From assembly GCA_051871515.1 (NCBI GenBank), contig JBJECY010000105.1, positions 1 to 31,376 of the forward strand: a stretch of 31,376 nucleotides of DNA, given 5' to 3'. Shown here in pieces: positions 7,167-15,844 of this stretch. Source of the stretch: SFTJ01 sp051871515 (lineage in GTDB: Bacteria; Bacteroidota; Bacteroidia; Bacteroidales; Muribaculaceae). Position 1 is the first letter of the stretch. Each line of letters begins with the position of its first letter. The notes under the pieces were generated by a model. That model saw nothing but the letters and a program-made list of their open reading frames with translations. It made no database searches and had not been told where the DNA came from. A program made the position numbers and the translations under genes.

Positions 7167-8579
7167 TTATTGGTTTTCGGGCACTTCAATCCATCGGTAG
7201 GCGCCCATGTCAATGGCTCCGTTGTAGATGCGAGGCTGTCCGTAGCGGTCGGTGAGCGCTTCTTCGGGGCACAGCTCGGGGTCGCCAACGGCGATTGCGT
7301 CGCTTTGGTTGCCCAGGCGATAGTCAAACACATATATGTCGCGGTTGATGCGGAACTTGGGGTCGCCACCCCACACGCAGTTGATGAAATTGCTGTCATC
7401 GTTGCCGCTGCTGCGCAACAGGGTGCTGCGCACCAACACGTTGTGGCCGGTGAAGTCGCCAATGTTGAACTCCGATGTGTTGCCACTGATGATGCTGTTG
7501 TCAATGCTCACTTCCGGCTCAATGTCGTTGCCGTCGTCGTCGGTGAAGTCGATGTTTATTATTGCCATTCCTTTGGTGCCAAAGAGGTAGTAATTGGCAA
7601 ATGTGCATTGCGTGAAGTGAGCAATGCCGCCGCTGATGCTCACCACGTTTTGCGCTGCGTTGCTAAACTCGCATCCTTGGGCTTCAATCCATGAACCGGT
7701 GCATTGCATCACTGTGTTGCTTGAATTGTGAAGCACGCTGTTGAAGAGGTGCAATGAGCATTGTTGCGTTGATGCCGAGTTAATCACCAAACCATCGGTT
7801 GAGCCGCGCATAAGCACATATTGCATCTCGTTGCCGCTGCTCTCCTCGCCAAAGAATAAGCCGCCCCATTGCCCCGACATGATGTCGTAGTTGGCACCGT
7901 CGAAAAGGTAGTCGGTGCGGTCGCCGCGCAGTGTGATGGGGTTTTGCTGTGTGCCTAATGCCAACAACGAGCCGTTGATGCACATGGCTGCTTTGTCGTG
8001 GAAATAGAGTGTGGCACCGGCATCGATGGTGAGAGTGGCACCAGCTTCAACTCGCAGTGTGTCAAATATCACATAAGGCTTTTGTGCCGTGAGGTGGGCA
8101 TCGCCGTCAAAGGTGGTTGCCGTGAGGCGTTCAACATCTTGCCCCCATGCTGTGAGCACCACTTTCTGGGTCACATTGTTGGTGACAAAGTTTATGCAGT
8201 CTTCAACTCTGAGCGGGGCGTTATTGCCGGTGGCATTGATGCGGCTCTCAACAAACACATAGATGCTGTCCTCGCCGCGTATTGTCACATCGTGAAACTC
8301 TTCGCCCTTCATGCCATCTACGTTGATGTAGAAACGGCCTTGGGCATTGCCTTGAAGCGTGATTTCTGAGATTTTGATTTGCTTCTTATGGCGGTTATAC
8401 ACCACAAACTGCTTGGTGGGTGTGCCCAACTCGGTGAATATGGTGTCGAAGGCGAGCGTGTCGCACGAAAACTCAAGCAGGTCGCTGCTCGATGTGGTGA
8501 ACGAGTCCTCGATGCAGCCGGTGGTGCACAGCAATGTCAGCACCGTGAGTAGTGATAATATGTGTTGCAACTTAATCAT
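7167..8579 (-). CDS. Right-handed beta-helix surface lipoprotein
   Basis: Lipoprotein of 470 aa. Signal residues 1-21 end in TTGC (C22), followed by I-E-D: acidic residues right after the Cys resemble the Bacteroidota surface-export signal, so it is probably outside the outer membrane. Residues 30-160 look like a beta-sandwich with DTIFTELGTPTKQFVVYN and ESRINATGNN. After ITIDAGATLYFHD-like rungs the rest has short repeated strands (LTIDAGATLYF, GQWGGLFFGE, YVLMRGSTDGLVI, NSIISGNTSEF), the pattern of a parallel beta-helix. The C-terminus (DAIAVGDPE, then DRYGQPRIYNGAIDMGAYRW) matches the capping motif of choice-of-anchor beta-helix proteins. Function unknown: polysaccharide binding or lyase-like activity are possible, and no catalytic residues were identified. 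The longest frame begins at 8681, but the signal peptide fixes the ATG at 8579. Confidence 0.83.
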   Translation of the reverse strand: MIKLQHILSLLTVLTLLCTTGCIEDSFTTSSSDLLEFSCDTLAFDTIFTELGTPTKQFVVYNRHKKQIKISEITLQGNAQGRFYINVDGMKGEEFHDVTIRGEDSIYVFVESRINATGNNAPLRVEDCINFVTNNVTQKVVLTAWGQDVERLTATTFDGDAHLTAQKPYVIFDTLRVEAGATLTIDAGATLYFHDKAAMCINGSLLALGTQQNPITLRGDRTDYLFDGANYDIMSGQWGGLFFGEESSGNEMQYVLMRGSTDGLVINSASTQQCSLHLFNSVLHNSSNTVMQCTGSWIEAQGCEFSNAAQNVVSISGGIAHFTQCTFANYYLFGTKGMAIINIDFTDDDGNDIEPEVSIDNSIISGNTSEFNIGDFTGHNVLVRSTLLRSSGNDDSNFINCVWGGDPKFRINRDIYVFDYRLGNQSDAIAVGDPELCPEEALTDRYGQPRIYNGAIDMGAYRWIEVPENQ

Positions 8580-8668
8580 ATACTGATTAACGAGTTTGGC
8601 GGGGTTATTATTGTGATTGCAACGTGCTAATGATGCCCAAGTGTGTAGATGAGTTGCAAAAAAATGCC

Positions 8669-8676
8669 TAACTTTG
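8669..8676 (+). promoter_or_regulatory. Bacteroidota -7 element for lpxB
   Basis: TAACTTTG, an exact TAnnTTTG match, 51 nt before the lpxB ATG at 8728. The nearest upstream TTG (8654-8656) is 12 nt away, shorter than usual. Confidence 0.5.
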
Positions 8677-8727
8677 CCCAAGAATAATAAATTTGACGAA
8701 ATTCATCATTAGCAAGCTGATGCATAT

Positions 8728-9873
8728 ATGAAATATTTTATAATAGCCGGAGAGGCATCGGGCGACTTGCATGCGTCGCAACTGATTAATGCAATCATCA
8801 GCCATGATGCCGAGGCTCAAATCAAGTTTTTTGGTGGCGACATGATGGCTCAGGCTTCGGGTGCCGAGCCGTTGGTGCACTATCGCGACATGGCGTATAT
8901 GGGATTTATTGAGGTGGCTAAACACCTGGGCACCATAATGGGATTTTTGAAAACCGCCAAACGCACCATCGACGAGTTCCGCCCCGATGCGCTTGTGCTG
9001 GTTGATTATCCCTCGTTTAATCTCAAAGTGGCAAAATACGCCCATGAAAAGGGTATTAAGGCGTTTTATTTCATCTCACCCAAGGTGTGGGCGTGGAAAG
9101 AATACCGTGTGAAGCAAATCAAGAAGTATATCACAGCCATGTACAGTATATTGCCGTTTGAGACCCAGTTTTATGCTCGTTATCAATATGAGGTTAATTA
9201 TGTGGGCAATCCCACTGTAGCCGAGGTGGGTGCTGCGCGGGCAGCGTTTGGCTCTCGCGAGCAGTTTTTGCAGCGCAACGGGCTCTCCTCAAAACCCATC
9301 ATAGCCATTGTGCCGGGTAGCCGCCGCAAAGAGATTCGTGACAATCTGCCCTCAATGCTGCGAGCCGTCATGCGCTACGGCGATTGCCAAGTGGTGATAG
9401 CCGGTGCTCCAAGCATGCCGCAAGAGGTGTATGACAAGGTGATGAGCGATGCCGGAGTGCAAGGTGTGGCGCCGGTGCTGCGCAATCAGTCGTTTGAACT
9501 GGTGGCAAATGCTCGGGTGGCGTTGGTTACGTCGGGCACTGCCACGCTTGAAACTGCGGTGCTGGGCACGCCACAAGTGGTATGCTATCGCATGAACGGC
9601 AGCCCCTTGGTGTATAACCTTTATAAACATCTGCTCAAAGTGAAATATGTGTCGTTGCCCAATCTGATTGCCGACGAAGCCGTGATTCCCGAATTGCTGC
9701 TACATTTTTGCAACGAGCAAAGCATTGCCTCGTGGCTCGACCGTTTGTTATCCGATAGCGCCGAACGGACTGCCATGCTGCAAGGCTATGAGCGCATGAA
9801 TCAGCGACTGGGCACAGGCGATTGTGCGCAAGCTGCCGCTTTGCATCTCATCAACTCAATTAAAAACCAATAA
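8728..9873 (+). CDS. lpxB: Lipid-A-disaccharide synthase
   Basis: GT19 glycosyltransferase of the Raetz pathway: joins UDP-2,3-diacylglucosamine and lipid X into the lipid A disaccharide at the cytoplasmic membrane face. The protein is 381 aa, the family's usual size. Diagnostic segments: MKYFIIAGEASGDLHASQL at the N-terminus, LVDYPSFNLKVAKYA, FYFISPKVWAWKEYRVKQIKK, the IVPGSRRKEI nucleotide-binding turn, and LVTSGTATLETAVLGTPQVVCYR near the C-terminus. The LMW phosphatase gene follows after 34 nt in the same direction and probably shares the transcript. No oddities. Confidence 0.97.
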   Translation: MKYFIIAGEASGDLHASQLINAIISHDAEAQIKFFGGDMMAQASGAEPLVHYRDMAYMGFIEVAKHLGTIMGFLKTAKRTIDEFRPDALVLVDYPSFNLKVAKYAHEKGIKAFYFISPKVWAWKEYRVKQIKKYITAMYSILPFETQFYARYQYEVNYVGNPTVAEVGAARAAFGSREQFLQRNGLSSKPIIAIVPGSRRKEIRDNLPSMLRAVMRYGDCQVVIAGAPSMPQEVYDKVMSDAGVQGVAPVLRNQSFELVANARVALVTSGTATLETAVLGTPQVVCYRMNGSPLVYNLYKHLLKVKYVSLPNLIADEAVIPELLLHFCNEQSIASWLDRLLSDSAERTAMLQGYERMNQRLGTGDCAQAAALHLINSIKNQ

Positions 9874-9907
9874 TCACAATTCACAAGAAAAAAATACTTC
9901 AAGTAAT

Positions 9908-10417
9908 ATGAACGTCAATAGGAACAGCGATGGTGCAAAAATCAAGGTTTTGATGGTGTGTTTGGGCAATATATGCCGTTCGCCGGCTGCGCAAGGTGTG
10001 CTTCAAGCCATGGTTGATGCCCGCGGACTGACCGAGCATTTTGTCATTGACTCTGCCGGCACTTATGGCGGTCATGCCGGTGACTTGCCCGATGCGCGCA
10101 TGCGCCGTCACGCCTCGCGCCGTGGCTATAATCTCACTCACCGCGCTCGCCGCGTCACAAGCAGCGATTTTGAGGAATTTCACTATATCGTGGCTATGGA
10201 CGAGGGCAACCGCCGCACACTCACGCAGATGGCGGCAACGGTTGAGGAGTGCAACAAAATAGTGATGATGGGCAAGTTCATAAAGCGCTATCCGCACTAT
10301 GATTATGTGCCCGACCCCTATTATGAAGGAGCCGAGGGCTTTGAACTTGTGCTCGACTTACTTGAAGATTCGTGCGCGTCGCTTTTAGATTACATGATTC
10401 AGGAGAGCGGACTGTGA
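9908..10417 (+). CDS. Low-molecular-weight protein-tyrosine phosphatase
   Basis: Cytoplasmic phosphatase of the LMW-PTP/arsenate reductase fold, 169 aa. The P-loop is CLGNICRSP (C18 nucleophile, R24), and the general-acid loop is VPDPYYEG near residue 136. The rest (DSAGTYGGHAGDLPDARMRRHASRRGYNLTHRARRV) matches the standard family pattern. The longest frame begins at 9824 inside lpxB; the ATG at 9908 lies beyond the lpxB stop and is preferred, leaving about 10 extra N-terminal residues before the usual core. In many bacteria such enzymes control tyrosine kinases of capsule export, but no kinase gene is nearby, so the target is unknown. Probably co-transcribed with lpxB; converges on the aminopeptidase gene 37 nt later. 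Confidence 0.93.
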   Translation: MNVNRNSDGAKIKVLMVCLGNICRSPAAQGVLQAMVDARGLTEHFVIDSAGTYGGHAGDLPDARMRRHASRRGYNLTHRARRVTSSDFEEFHYIVAMDEGNRRTLTQMAATVEECNKIVMMGKFIKRYPHYDYVPDPYYEGAEGFELVLDLLEDSCASLLDYMIQESGL

Positions 10418-10454
10418 AGCCTACTCCCAATCTCTTATGGCGACAGCTTGTGCG

Positions 10455-12974
10455 CTATTCGTTGGCACGATAAAGCATATATGCTGCGTTTAGAATCTTG
10501 TTTTTGAGCAGAGTCGGATAATCAGGGTTATCGTTAAGGAAATTCTTCACTTCTTGATAAGCCTGCGGGCTGCGATGCGACCCAAGCAGCGCCGAGCACC
10601 ATCGTGCCGGGAAGAAGATGTCGCCAGTGCGTTGCACATCGCGCAAAGCTTCAAGCCCCGGGCGAATGTATTTCACTGATTTCAGCTCGCGAGTGGGGTA
10701 GTTGAGCAGACCTAACACCGATGCAGTCCACGGTTCAATGCGGCGGTTCTCAGGTATCAGCAGCGATGTGAACAGGCTGTCGAGGTAATCATCGTCGTTG
10801 ATGGTTGCCCGGCTGATGAAGTCGTATTGGCGCACGCGGTCGGGGTTGCCAATGCGGAAACGCTGAGTCATATACACCTCGTCGCACAGCTCGGCATTGG
10901 TGCGCATCAGTTGATAAGCTATGTTGGTGTAGTCGTTATCGTTGAGGAACGTGCGGCGACCCACTTTCCAAGCATAATAGAGTTCGCCCACAGCCTCTTC
11001 GCCTATTGCCACGCGCGACATCAGCCTGTAAGCATTGAGCTGAGTTGATGGTATGGGGGCGTTGATGTAAAGTTCAATGATGCGGTCTTCGGCAATAATG
11101 CGGCTTAGCGAATCGAGCTCCCACAGCGGAGCATCGCAATAGGAGAAAAGCGTAGATGCCGTGAGGGCATTGGTTTCTTTCTCAATGCTGTTGAACAGCA
11201 TTTCAATCCATTGCTTGGTGTCAATCACTTTATTGAGCCAGTTTTCGTGTAGCGCAATCAGCGAGGCTTGCTTGGTGGCGCCTTCAAGGCTTTGCCATGT
11301 GTTGAGCCAGTGGTTCACCTCGTCGCGCGAAGCGGTGAAGTAGCCATATCCTTTGCCATCAACGTTGGGCACTATGTGCCACGGGCCTGAGCCTTCAAGG
11401 GCGGTTGAGAAGCTGCTGTTTTCGCCAAAGCTCACCTCAATGTTGCGAGAGGTGATGCCGTTGTCAACTTGCACGGTGAAATGTTGTGGCCAAATCAAAC
11501 CGCGGTTGAGAGGGTCGTGCTGCGTGGCGGTGAAACGGTTGCCTTCCACGGCGAGGTTGATGGTGGGCATGCCGCGTTGGTTCACCCACACGTCGCTGTA
11601 TTGCGCAATGGGTTGGTTTGTGTGTTTGGCAAGAATGTCAATCAAATTGGCCCACGAGGCGTTGCCGTAGGCATAAGTGTTGAGATATTCCTGAAGTCCT
11701 GCACGAAAGTTCTCTGCTCCCATCATTTCCACCAGTCCGCGCATCATCACAGGCGCTTTGTTATAGATGATGTTGTTGTAGATGAGCCCGGCATTGGCAA
11801 GGTTGTCGAGAGGTTGGGCTATGGCGGTGCCGCCTTGCGTGCGGTCCTCGCTCATGGCAGCTTGCACATATCCTTTCACCCAATTCAGGTCGTGGTCAAT
11901 ATCGGGGAACTGTGGCGCAGTGATTTGTGCGGCAAAATAGTTGGCAAACACCTCTTTGGTCCACACGTCGGAGAACCACGGCATGGTGACATAGTCGCCA
12001 AACCACATGTGCGCTGTTTCGTGGGCTATGAGCGATGCCCGAGCCAGTTCTTCGTCGGGCGTTGGGTTCTGGGTGAGAAACAAAGTATTATCGTTGTAGA
12101 ATGTGGCTCCGGTGTGCTCCATTCCGCCAAACTGGAATCCCGGCAATATCACAAAGTCGTATTTGTGAAACGGATAGTTGATGCCGGTGTATTCTTCCAT
12201 CCAATGCAGCGAGTGAGCCACCTGCTTGAAGATGTCGCCCAATTGGCACAGTCGCTCGGGGTCGGTTTCGCGATAGTAGGCGCAGATGGTGCGGTCGCCG
12301 TCAGGATACTCGGTGCGCTTAAATTTGCCGGCGGCAAAGGCAAAGAGATAGGTGCTTAGAGGTTGCGTGGGAGCAAATGCGAGAGTTGCGGTGGAGCCTT
12401 TCTGCTTGTTTGAGAGCAAAGGCGAGTTCGACACCGCTTCCCATTGGGCAGGCACAGTGAGGGTGAGCTTAAAGATAGCCTTCAAATCGGGCTGGTCAAA
12501 GCACGGAAAGGCTGTGCGAGCGCGGTCGGGCACAAAGAGGGTGTAGAGATACTCATCGTTGCGGTTGAGCGACCTGTTGCCGGCGGTGAAGCCTATGGTA
12601 ACGCTGTTCTTGCCCTTTTTTGCGTATTCTTGCCCAATCACAATATGCTCGTTGGTAGCATCGTAGCTCACCTTCTTACCATTAGCTTTAACGCTGTGAA
12701 TGTTTTGAGGGTCTTCGCGGAAGTCAATTATTATAGGCTGCTTCTGAGCTTGGGTGAATGTTATTGTCACGTCGGCATCAACCGGACTATTCACCTCGGC
12801 AGGGATGTTGAATTGCAGGTCGTAATGCACATTACTGATGTTGGCTTTGCGGTGTTGTGCCAGAGTGAGCGACACTCCGGGAGCAATCAGTTCGGGTTCT
12901 TGTGCTATGCTTGTGTTGCCTGATACCGTTATCATCATTAGGGCTGTCAGGGCTATGGTGAGTAGTCTTTTCAT
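10455..12974 (-). CDS. Exported M1-family zinc aminopeptidase
   Basis: Releases N-terminal amino acids from peptides, here in the periplasm or outside: it opens with a Sec signal peptide (MKRLLTIALTALMMITVSG, cleavage near SIAQ). The protein is 839 aa, typical for M1. The zinc site is H318-E319-T-A-H322 with E341 in WTKEVFANYF, 19 residues after the second His. The exopeptidase motif is GGMEHTGA (283-290), a known variant of GAMEN with His at the fifth position. The N-terminal beta-saddle domain (SNVHYDLQFNIPAEV) and a long C-terminal helical domain are present. It is transcribed alone, divergent from the GH20-GH43 pair, with a promoter at 13013-13042. Together these enzymes would suit glycoprotein or peptide scavenging, which is inference. 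Confidence 0.96.
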   Translation of the reverse strand: MKRLLTIALTALMMITVSGNTSIAQEPELIAPGVSLTLAQHRKANISNVHYDLQFNIPAEVNSPVDADVTITFTQAQKQPIIIDFREDPQNIHSVKANGKKVSYDATNEHIVIGQEYAKKGKNSVTIGFTAGNRSLNRNDEYLYTLFVPDRARTAFPCFDQPDLKAIFKLTLTVPAQWEAVSNSPLLSNKQKGSTATLAFAPTQPLSTYLFAFAAGKFKRTEYPDGDRTICAYYRETDPERLCQLGDIFKQVAHSLHWMEEYTGINYPFHKYDFVILPGFQFGGMEHTGATFYNDNTLFLTQNPTPDEELARASLIAHETAHMWFGDYVTMPWFSDVWTKEVFANYFAAQITAPQFPDIDHDLNWVKGYVQAAMSEDRTQGGTAIAQPLDNLANAGLIYNNIIYNKAPVMMRGLVEMMGAENFRAGLQEYLNTYAYGNASWANLIDILAKHTNQPIAQYSDVWVNQRGMPTINLAVEGNRFTATQHDPLNRGLIWPQHFTVQVDNGITSRNIEVSFGENSSFSTALEGSGPWHIVPNVDGKGYGYFTASRDEVNHWLNTWQSLEGATKQASLIALHENWLNKVIDTKQWIEMLFNSIEKETNALTASTLFSYCDAPLWELDSLSRIIAEDRIIELYINAPIPSTQLNAYRLMSRVAIGEEAVGELYYAWKVGRRTFLNDNDYTNIAYQLMRTNAELCDEVYMTQRFRIGNPDRVRQYDFISRATINDDDYLDSLFTSLLIPENRRIEPWTASVLGLLNYPTRELKSVKYIRPGLEALRDVQRTGDIFFPARWCSALLGSHRSPQAYQEVKNFLNDNPDYPTLLKNKILNAAYMLYRANE

Positions 12975-13316
12975 TGTAGATAGGTTTTGAGTTTATGCTT
13001 CAACTATGGTTGCAAATATAGATAAAATCCACGAAATGCAACCCTTGTGGCTTGCTCAAAATTGCATAAACCAGTGAGATTTTTCGTCAGGCAGACGGAT
13101 GGGATGTGCGGCTCTGGCGGGTGCGGGTGTAAGAAAGTTGGCGGTGAGGCTTGAATTATTCACTATGTGGCGATGCGTTTCTCGGTTTTTATTGCTAACT
13201 TCGCTTTGTCGGTTGTGATTTTTTGAAAATTGCATGGCATAAGCAACAAGAAGCGCAACTTGTGACAAAGCAAAAACGGAAAACGAGAAAAATAAAAAAT
13301 CTAAATGCCAATATTT
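12975..13316. other. Divergent intergenic region, aminopeptidase / GH20
   Basis: Holds the aminopeptidase promoter (13013-13042, minus) and an A-rich leader just before the GH20 start. A weak -7-like TAACTTCG (one mismatch, 13196-13203) could serve the GH20 gene, without a clear -33 box. No ORF with family resemblance and no strong hairpin was seen. Confidence 0.35.
13013..13042 (-). promoter_or_regulatory. Promoter of the M1 aminopeptidase gene
   Basis: On the minus strand: -33 GTTG (13039-13042), 18-nt spacer, -7 TATATTTG (13013-13020), then 38 nt to the ATG. Both boxes and the spacing fit the Bacteroidota consensus TTTG-N19-TAnnTTTG. Confidence 0.65.
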
Positions 13317-15809
13317 ATGAAAAGAACTATGCTGATGGCTGTGATGGCAATGATGACGGTGATGGCAGGCGTGTCGCAGCAATGCCCGGTGAGCGTGAGC
13401 TGGCAGATGGGCAAGAACATGCAACGCACCTACACCTCAACGTTCACCATCACTAATGTGAGCAATGCTTTGCTTGAAGGCGGATGGGCGTTGTATTACA
13501 ACAAATTCTCAAACAACATCAAGATGGCTGAAGATGAGGTGATGGACCTCACGCCAGTGCGCAACAACAATTATATACAATTAAAGCCCAATGCGCGCTA
13601 TAAGGCATTGAAGCCCGGTGAATCGGTGACGGTGACTGTGGTGACCGATGGCAGTCTGCGCAATGTGAGCGACCGTCCCACGGGCATGCACTTTGTGGCT
13701 GAGGGCAGCCAAAAGGCTGTGCCGGTTGATTTGCAGATAGCTCCGCTGTTGGGCCCCGAGCAATTCAGCGTGAGCCAATGGGTGAATTACCCCGACGGTG
13801 AATACATGTTTGCCGAAAATGCCATTTCAAACCCGGCTGGAGGCGTGGCTAAGGGCAACCCTTATGACATCTTGCCCACGCCCAAGAGCATAGTTTTAGA
13901 TGAGAAAGGGCGTAAAATGAGTGTGCCTGCCGAGGTGAGCATCATCAAGAATGCCCTATATCTGCAAGAAGTCCGCGACTATCTGGCTTTGAAGCTCGCC
14001 GACTTGGGCATAAATGTGGTTGACGGTGCCAAGTTCCGCATCAATCTCTCAATCGCTCCCAACATTGATGCTAACCGCGAGTGCTATGTGCTCACAACAG
14101 CGCGTGGCGGCATTACCATCGACGGTCAGTCGGCTGAGGCGGTGTTTAACGGCGTTAAGACGCTGCTTGCCGTGCTGTGGCGCTCGGGGTGCTACCGCTT
14201 GCCGTGTGCACAGGTGAAAGATTACCCCGATTTGCATTATCGTGGCATAATGATTGACGTGGCACGCAACTTCACCACCTATGAAGATATGCTCAACCTG
14301 ATTGACCGTTTGGCTGAATATAAAATCAACGTGTTGCAACTGCACTTCTGCGACGATGAGGCTTGGCGCCTTGAAATACCCGGTTTGCCCGAGCTTACTC
14401 AGGTGGGTGCCCGCAAGGGATTCTCGCTCAACGACTATGAGAGCGGTTTTTTGATGCAAACCTATGCAGGAAGTGGCGACCCCAACGATGGCAAAGCTCC
14501 AGCCAATGGCTATTACACACGTTGGCAGTTTGTTGAGATGTTGCGATATGCCCACCGTCGCGGCGTGAAGATAATCCCCGAGATTGAAACCCCCGGCCAT
14601 GCACGCGCCGCCATTGTGGCGATGAGGCACCGCTATGACAAATATATCAACACCGATGCCGACAAGGCTAACTATTATCGCAACTATGACCTTGATGATG
14701 CCGGGCGCTTTGAGTCGGCACAAGGGTTTGGCGACAATGTGCTCAATGTGGCAGAAAAAGGCACCTATAACTTTTTGCAGAAGGTTATCACTGAGATTAT
14801 GAACATGTATGGCGATGCCGGATTGCGCTTCGACGTGCTGCACTTGGGCGGCGACGAAGTGCCCAAAGGCTGCTGGGACCATTCGCCAAAGGTGAAGAAT
14901 CTCATGAAGGCAAAGAATTTCACCTGCGAGCGCGATGTGGCTGAATACTTCTTCATGGGTATTGCCGATTGGCTTAAAGACCGAGGCGTGAGAGTTGAGG
15001 GCTGGCAGGAAGTGTCAACCAACCACAGTGATAGCTATAGTATGCACGTGAGCGGCATGCTTGCCGGAGTGAACGTGTGGAGCACCATTGGCAAGCGCGA
15101 CACCATTGCCTACACCCTTGCCAACCGCGGTGTGCCGGTGATAATCTCAAACGTGAATAATCTTTACCTTGACATGGTGTATCGTCCGCACGAAAACGAG
15201 AACGGACTCACCTGGGGTGGCAGCGTTGACGAGATAAACAGCTGGGAAACATTGCCTTTTAACATCTATCGCTCGGCGCAAACCAACATCGACGGCTCAC
15301 GCAAAGACTTGGCAACCGCCGACTTTGGCAAACCGGCGCTGAGATACCCGGAAAATATAATAGGCATGCAGGCGCAGCTGTGGACTGAAACGGTGCACAA
15401 TTACACCATGATGCAGCAATATATTTTCCCAAAGGTGTTCGGGCTTGTTGAGAGAGCATGGAATGTGCGCCCCGACTGGGGCGAGGGCTCGCTCGACCGA
15501 ACAAAATATGAGGTGGCGCGTGCTGCCTATAACCTGAAGATTGGCAGACGCGAATTGCCGTATCTTGCCAAACGCGGCACTCGTTTCCACATGGCGCAAG
15601 CCGGTGCGGAGGTGCGCAACGGAAAGCTTGTGGTGAATACGCCCTACGAAGGTGTGGAAGTGCGCTACACGCTCGATGGCAGTGAGCCAACCCGGCAGTC
15701 GCAGCTCTTTACTGCTCCTGTTGATGTGCCGCAAGGCACCTCAATCATCAAGGTGAAAGCCTTTTATGAGGGCGAGGAGAGCGTTGCCACACGGTTGGTG
15801 GTTGAATAA
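13317..15809 (+). CDS. Exported chitobiase-like beta-N-acetylhexosaminidase, GH20
   Basis: Four-domain GH20 enzyme (830 aa from this start). Order: signal peptide (MKRTMLMAVMAMMTVMAGVS); N-terminal chitobiase carbohydrate-binding-like domain (about 22-145, with TFTITNVSNALLEGGWALYY); GH20b domain (about 165-300, from NPYDILPTPKSIVL); catalytic barrel from YRGIMIDVARNFTTYEDM; C-terminal chitobiase beta domain (GVEVRYTLDGSEPT). The catalytic pair is D513-E514 in HLGGDEVPKG. The N-terminal domain is absent from simple hexosaminidases and points to chito-oligosaccharides or long GlcNAc-containing glycans. The start at 13305 gives four extra residues (MPIF) and cannot be excluded; 13317 gives a cleaner signal peptide. 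The GH43 gene follows after 35 nt in the same direction. Confidence 0.95.
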   Translation: MKRTMLMAVMAMMTVMAGVSQQCPVSVSWQMGKNMQRTYTSTFTITNVSNALLEGGWALYYNKFSNNIKMAEDEVMDLTPVRNNNYIQLKPNARYKALKPGESVTVTVVTDGSLRNVSDRPTGMHFVAEGSQKAVPVDLQIAPLLGPEQFSVSQWVNYPDGEYMFAENAISNPAGGVAKGNPYDILPTPKSIVLDEKGRKMSVPAEVSIIKNALYLQEVRDYLALKLADLGINVVDGAKFRINLSIAPNIDANRECYVLTTARGGITIDGQSAEAVFNGVKTLLAVLWRSGCYRLPCAQVKDYPDLHYRGIMIDVARNFTTYEDMLNLIDRLAEYKINVLQLHFCDDEAWRLEIPGLPELTQVGARKGFSLNDYESGFLMQTYAGSGDPNDGKAPANGYYTRWQFVEMLRYAHRRGVKIIPEIETPGHARAAIVAMRHRYDKYINTDADKANYYRNYDLDDAGRFESAQGFGDNVLNVAEKGTYNFLQKVITEIMNMYGDAGLRFDVLHLGGDEVPKGCWDHSPKVKNLMKAKNFTCERDVAEYFFMGIADWLKDRGVRVEGWQEVSTNHSDSYSMHVSGMLAGVNVWSTIGKRDTIAYTLANRGVPVIISNVNNLYLDMVYRPHENENGLTWGGSVDEINSWETLPFNIYRSAQTNIDGSRKDLATADFGKPALRYPENIIGMQAQLWTETVHNYTMMQQYIFPKVFGLVERAWNVRPDWGEGSLDRTKYEVARAAYNLKIGRRELPYLAKRGTRFHMAQAGAEVRNGKLVVNTPYEGVEVRYTLDGSEPTRQSQLFTAPVDVPQGTSIIKVKAFYEGEESVATRLVVE

Positions 15810-15844
15810 TCAGTGTTGAATGACTAAACGATAATAAAGAAATT

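Noticed and set aside
7148..7504. N-terminal extension of folB
   Set aside because: The extension overlaps the beta-helix lipoprotein gene, is rich in Ala/Thr/Ser/Cys as expected of a frame shadow, and FolB is complete without it.
11469..12359. 296-aa open frame on the plus strand
   Set aside because: Antisense shadow of the M1 aminopeptidase, including its zinc-site region; His/Val-rich composition is typical of shadow frames in this window.
14049..14882. 277-aa open frame on the minus strand
   Set aside because: Antisense to the GH20 catalytic domain; no motif of its own.
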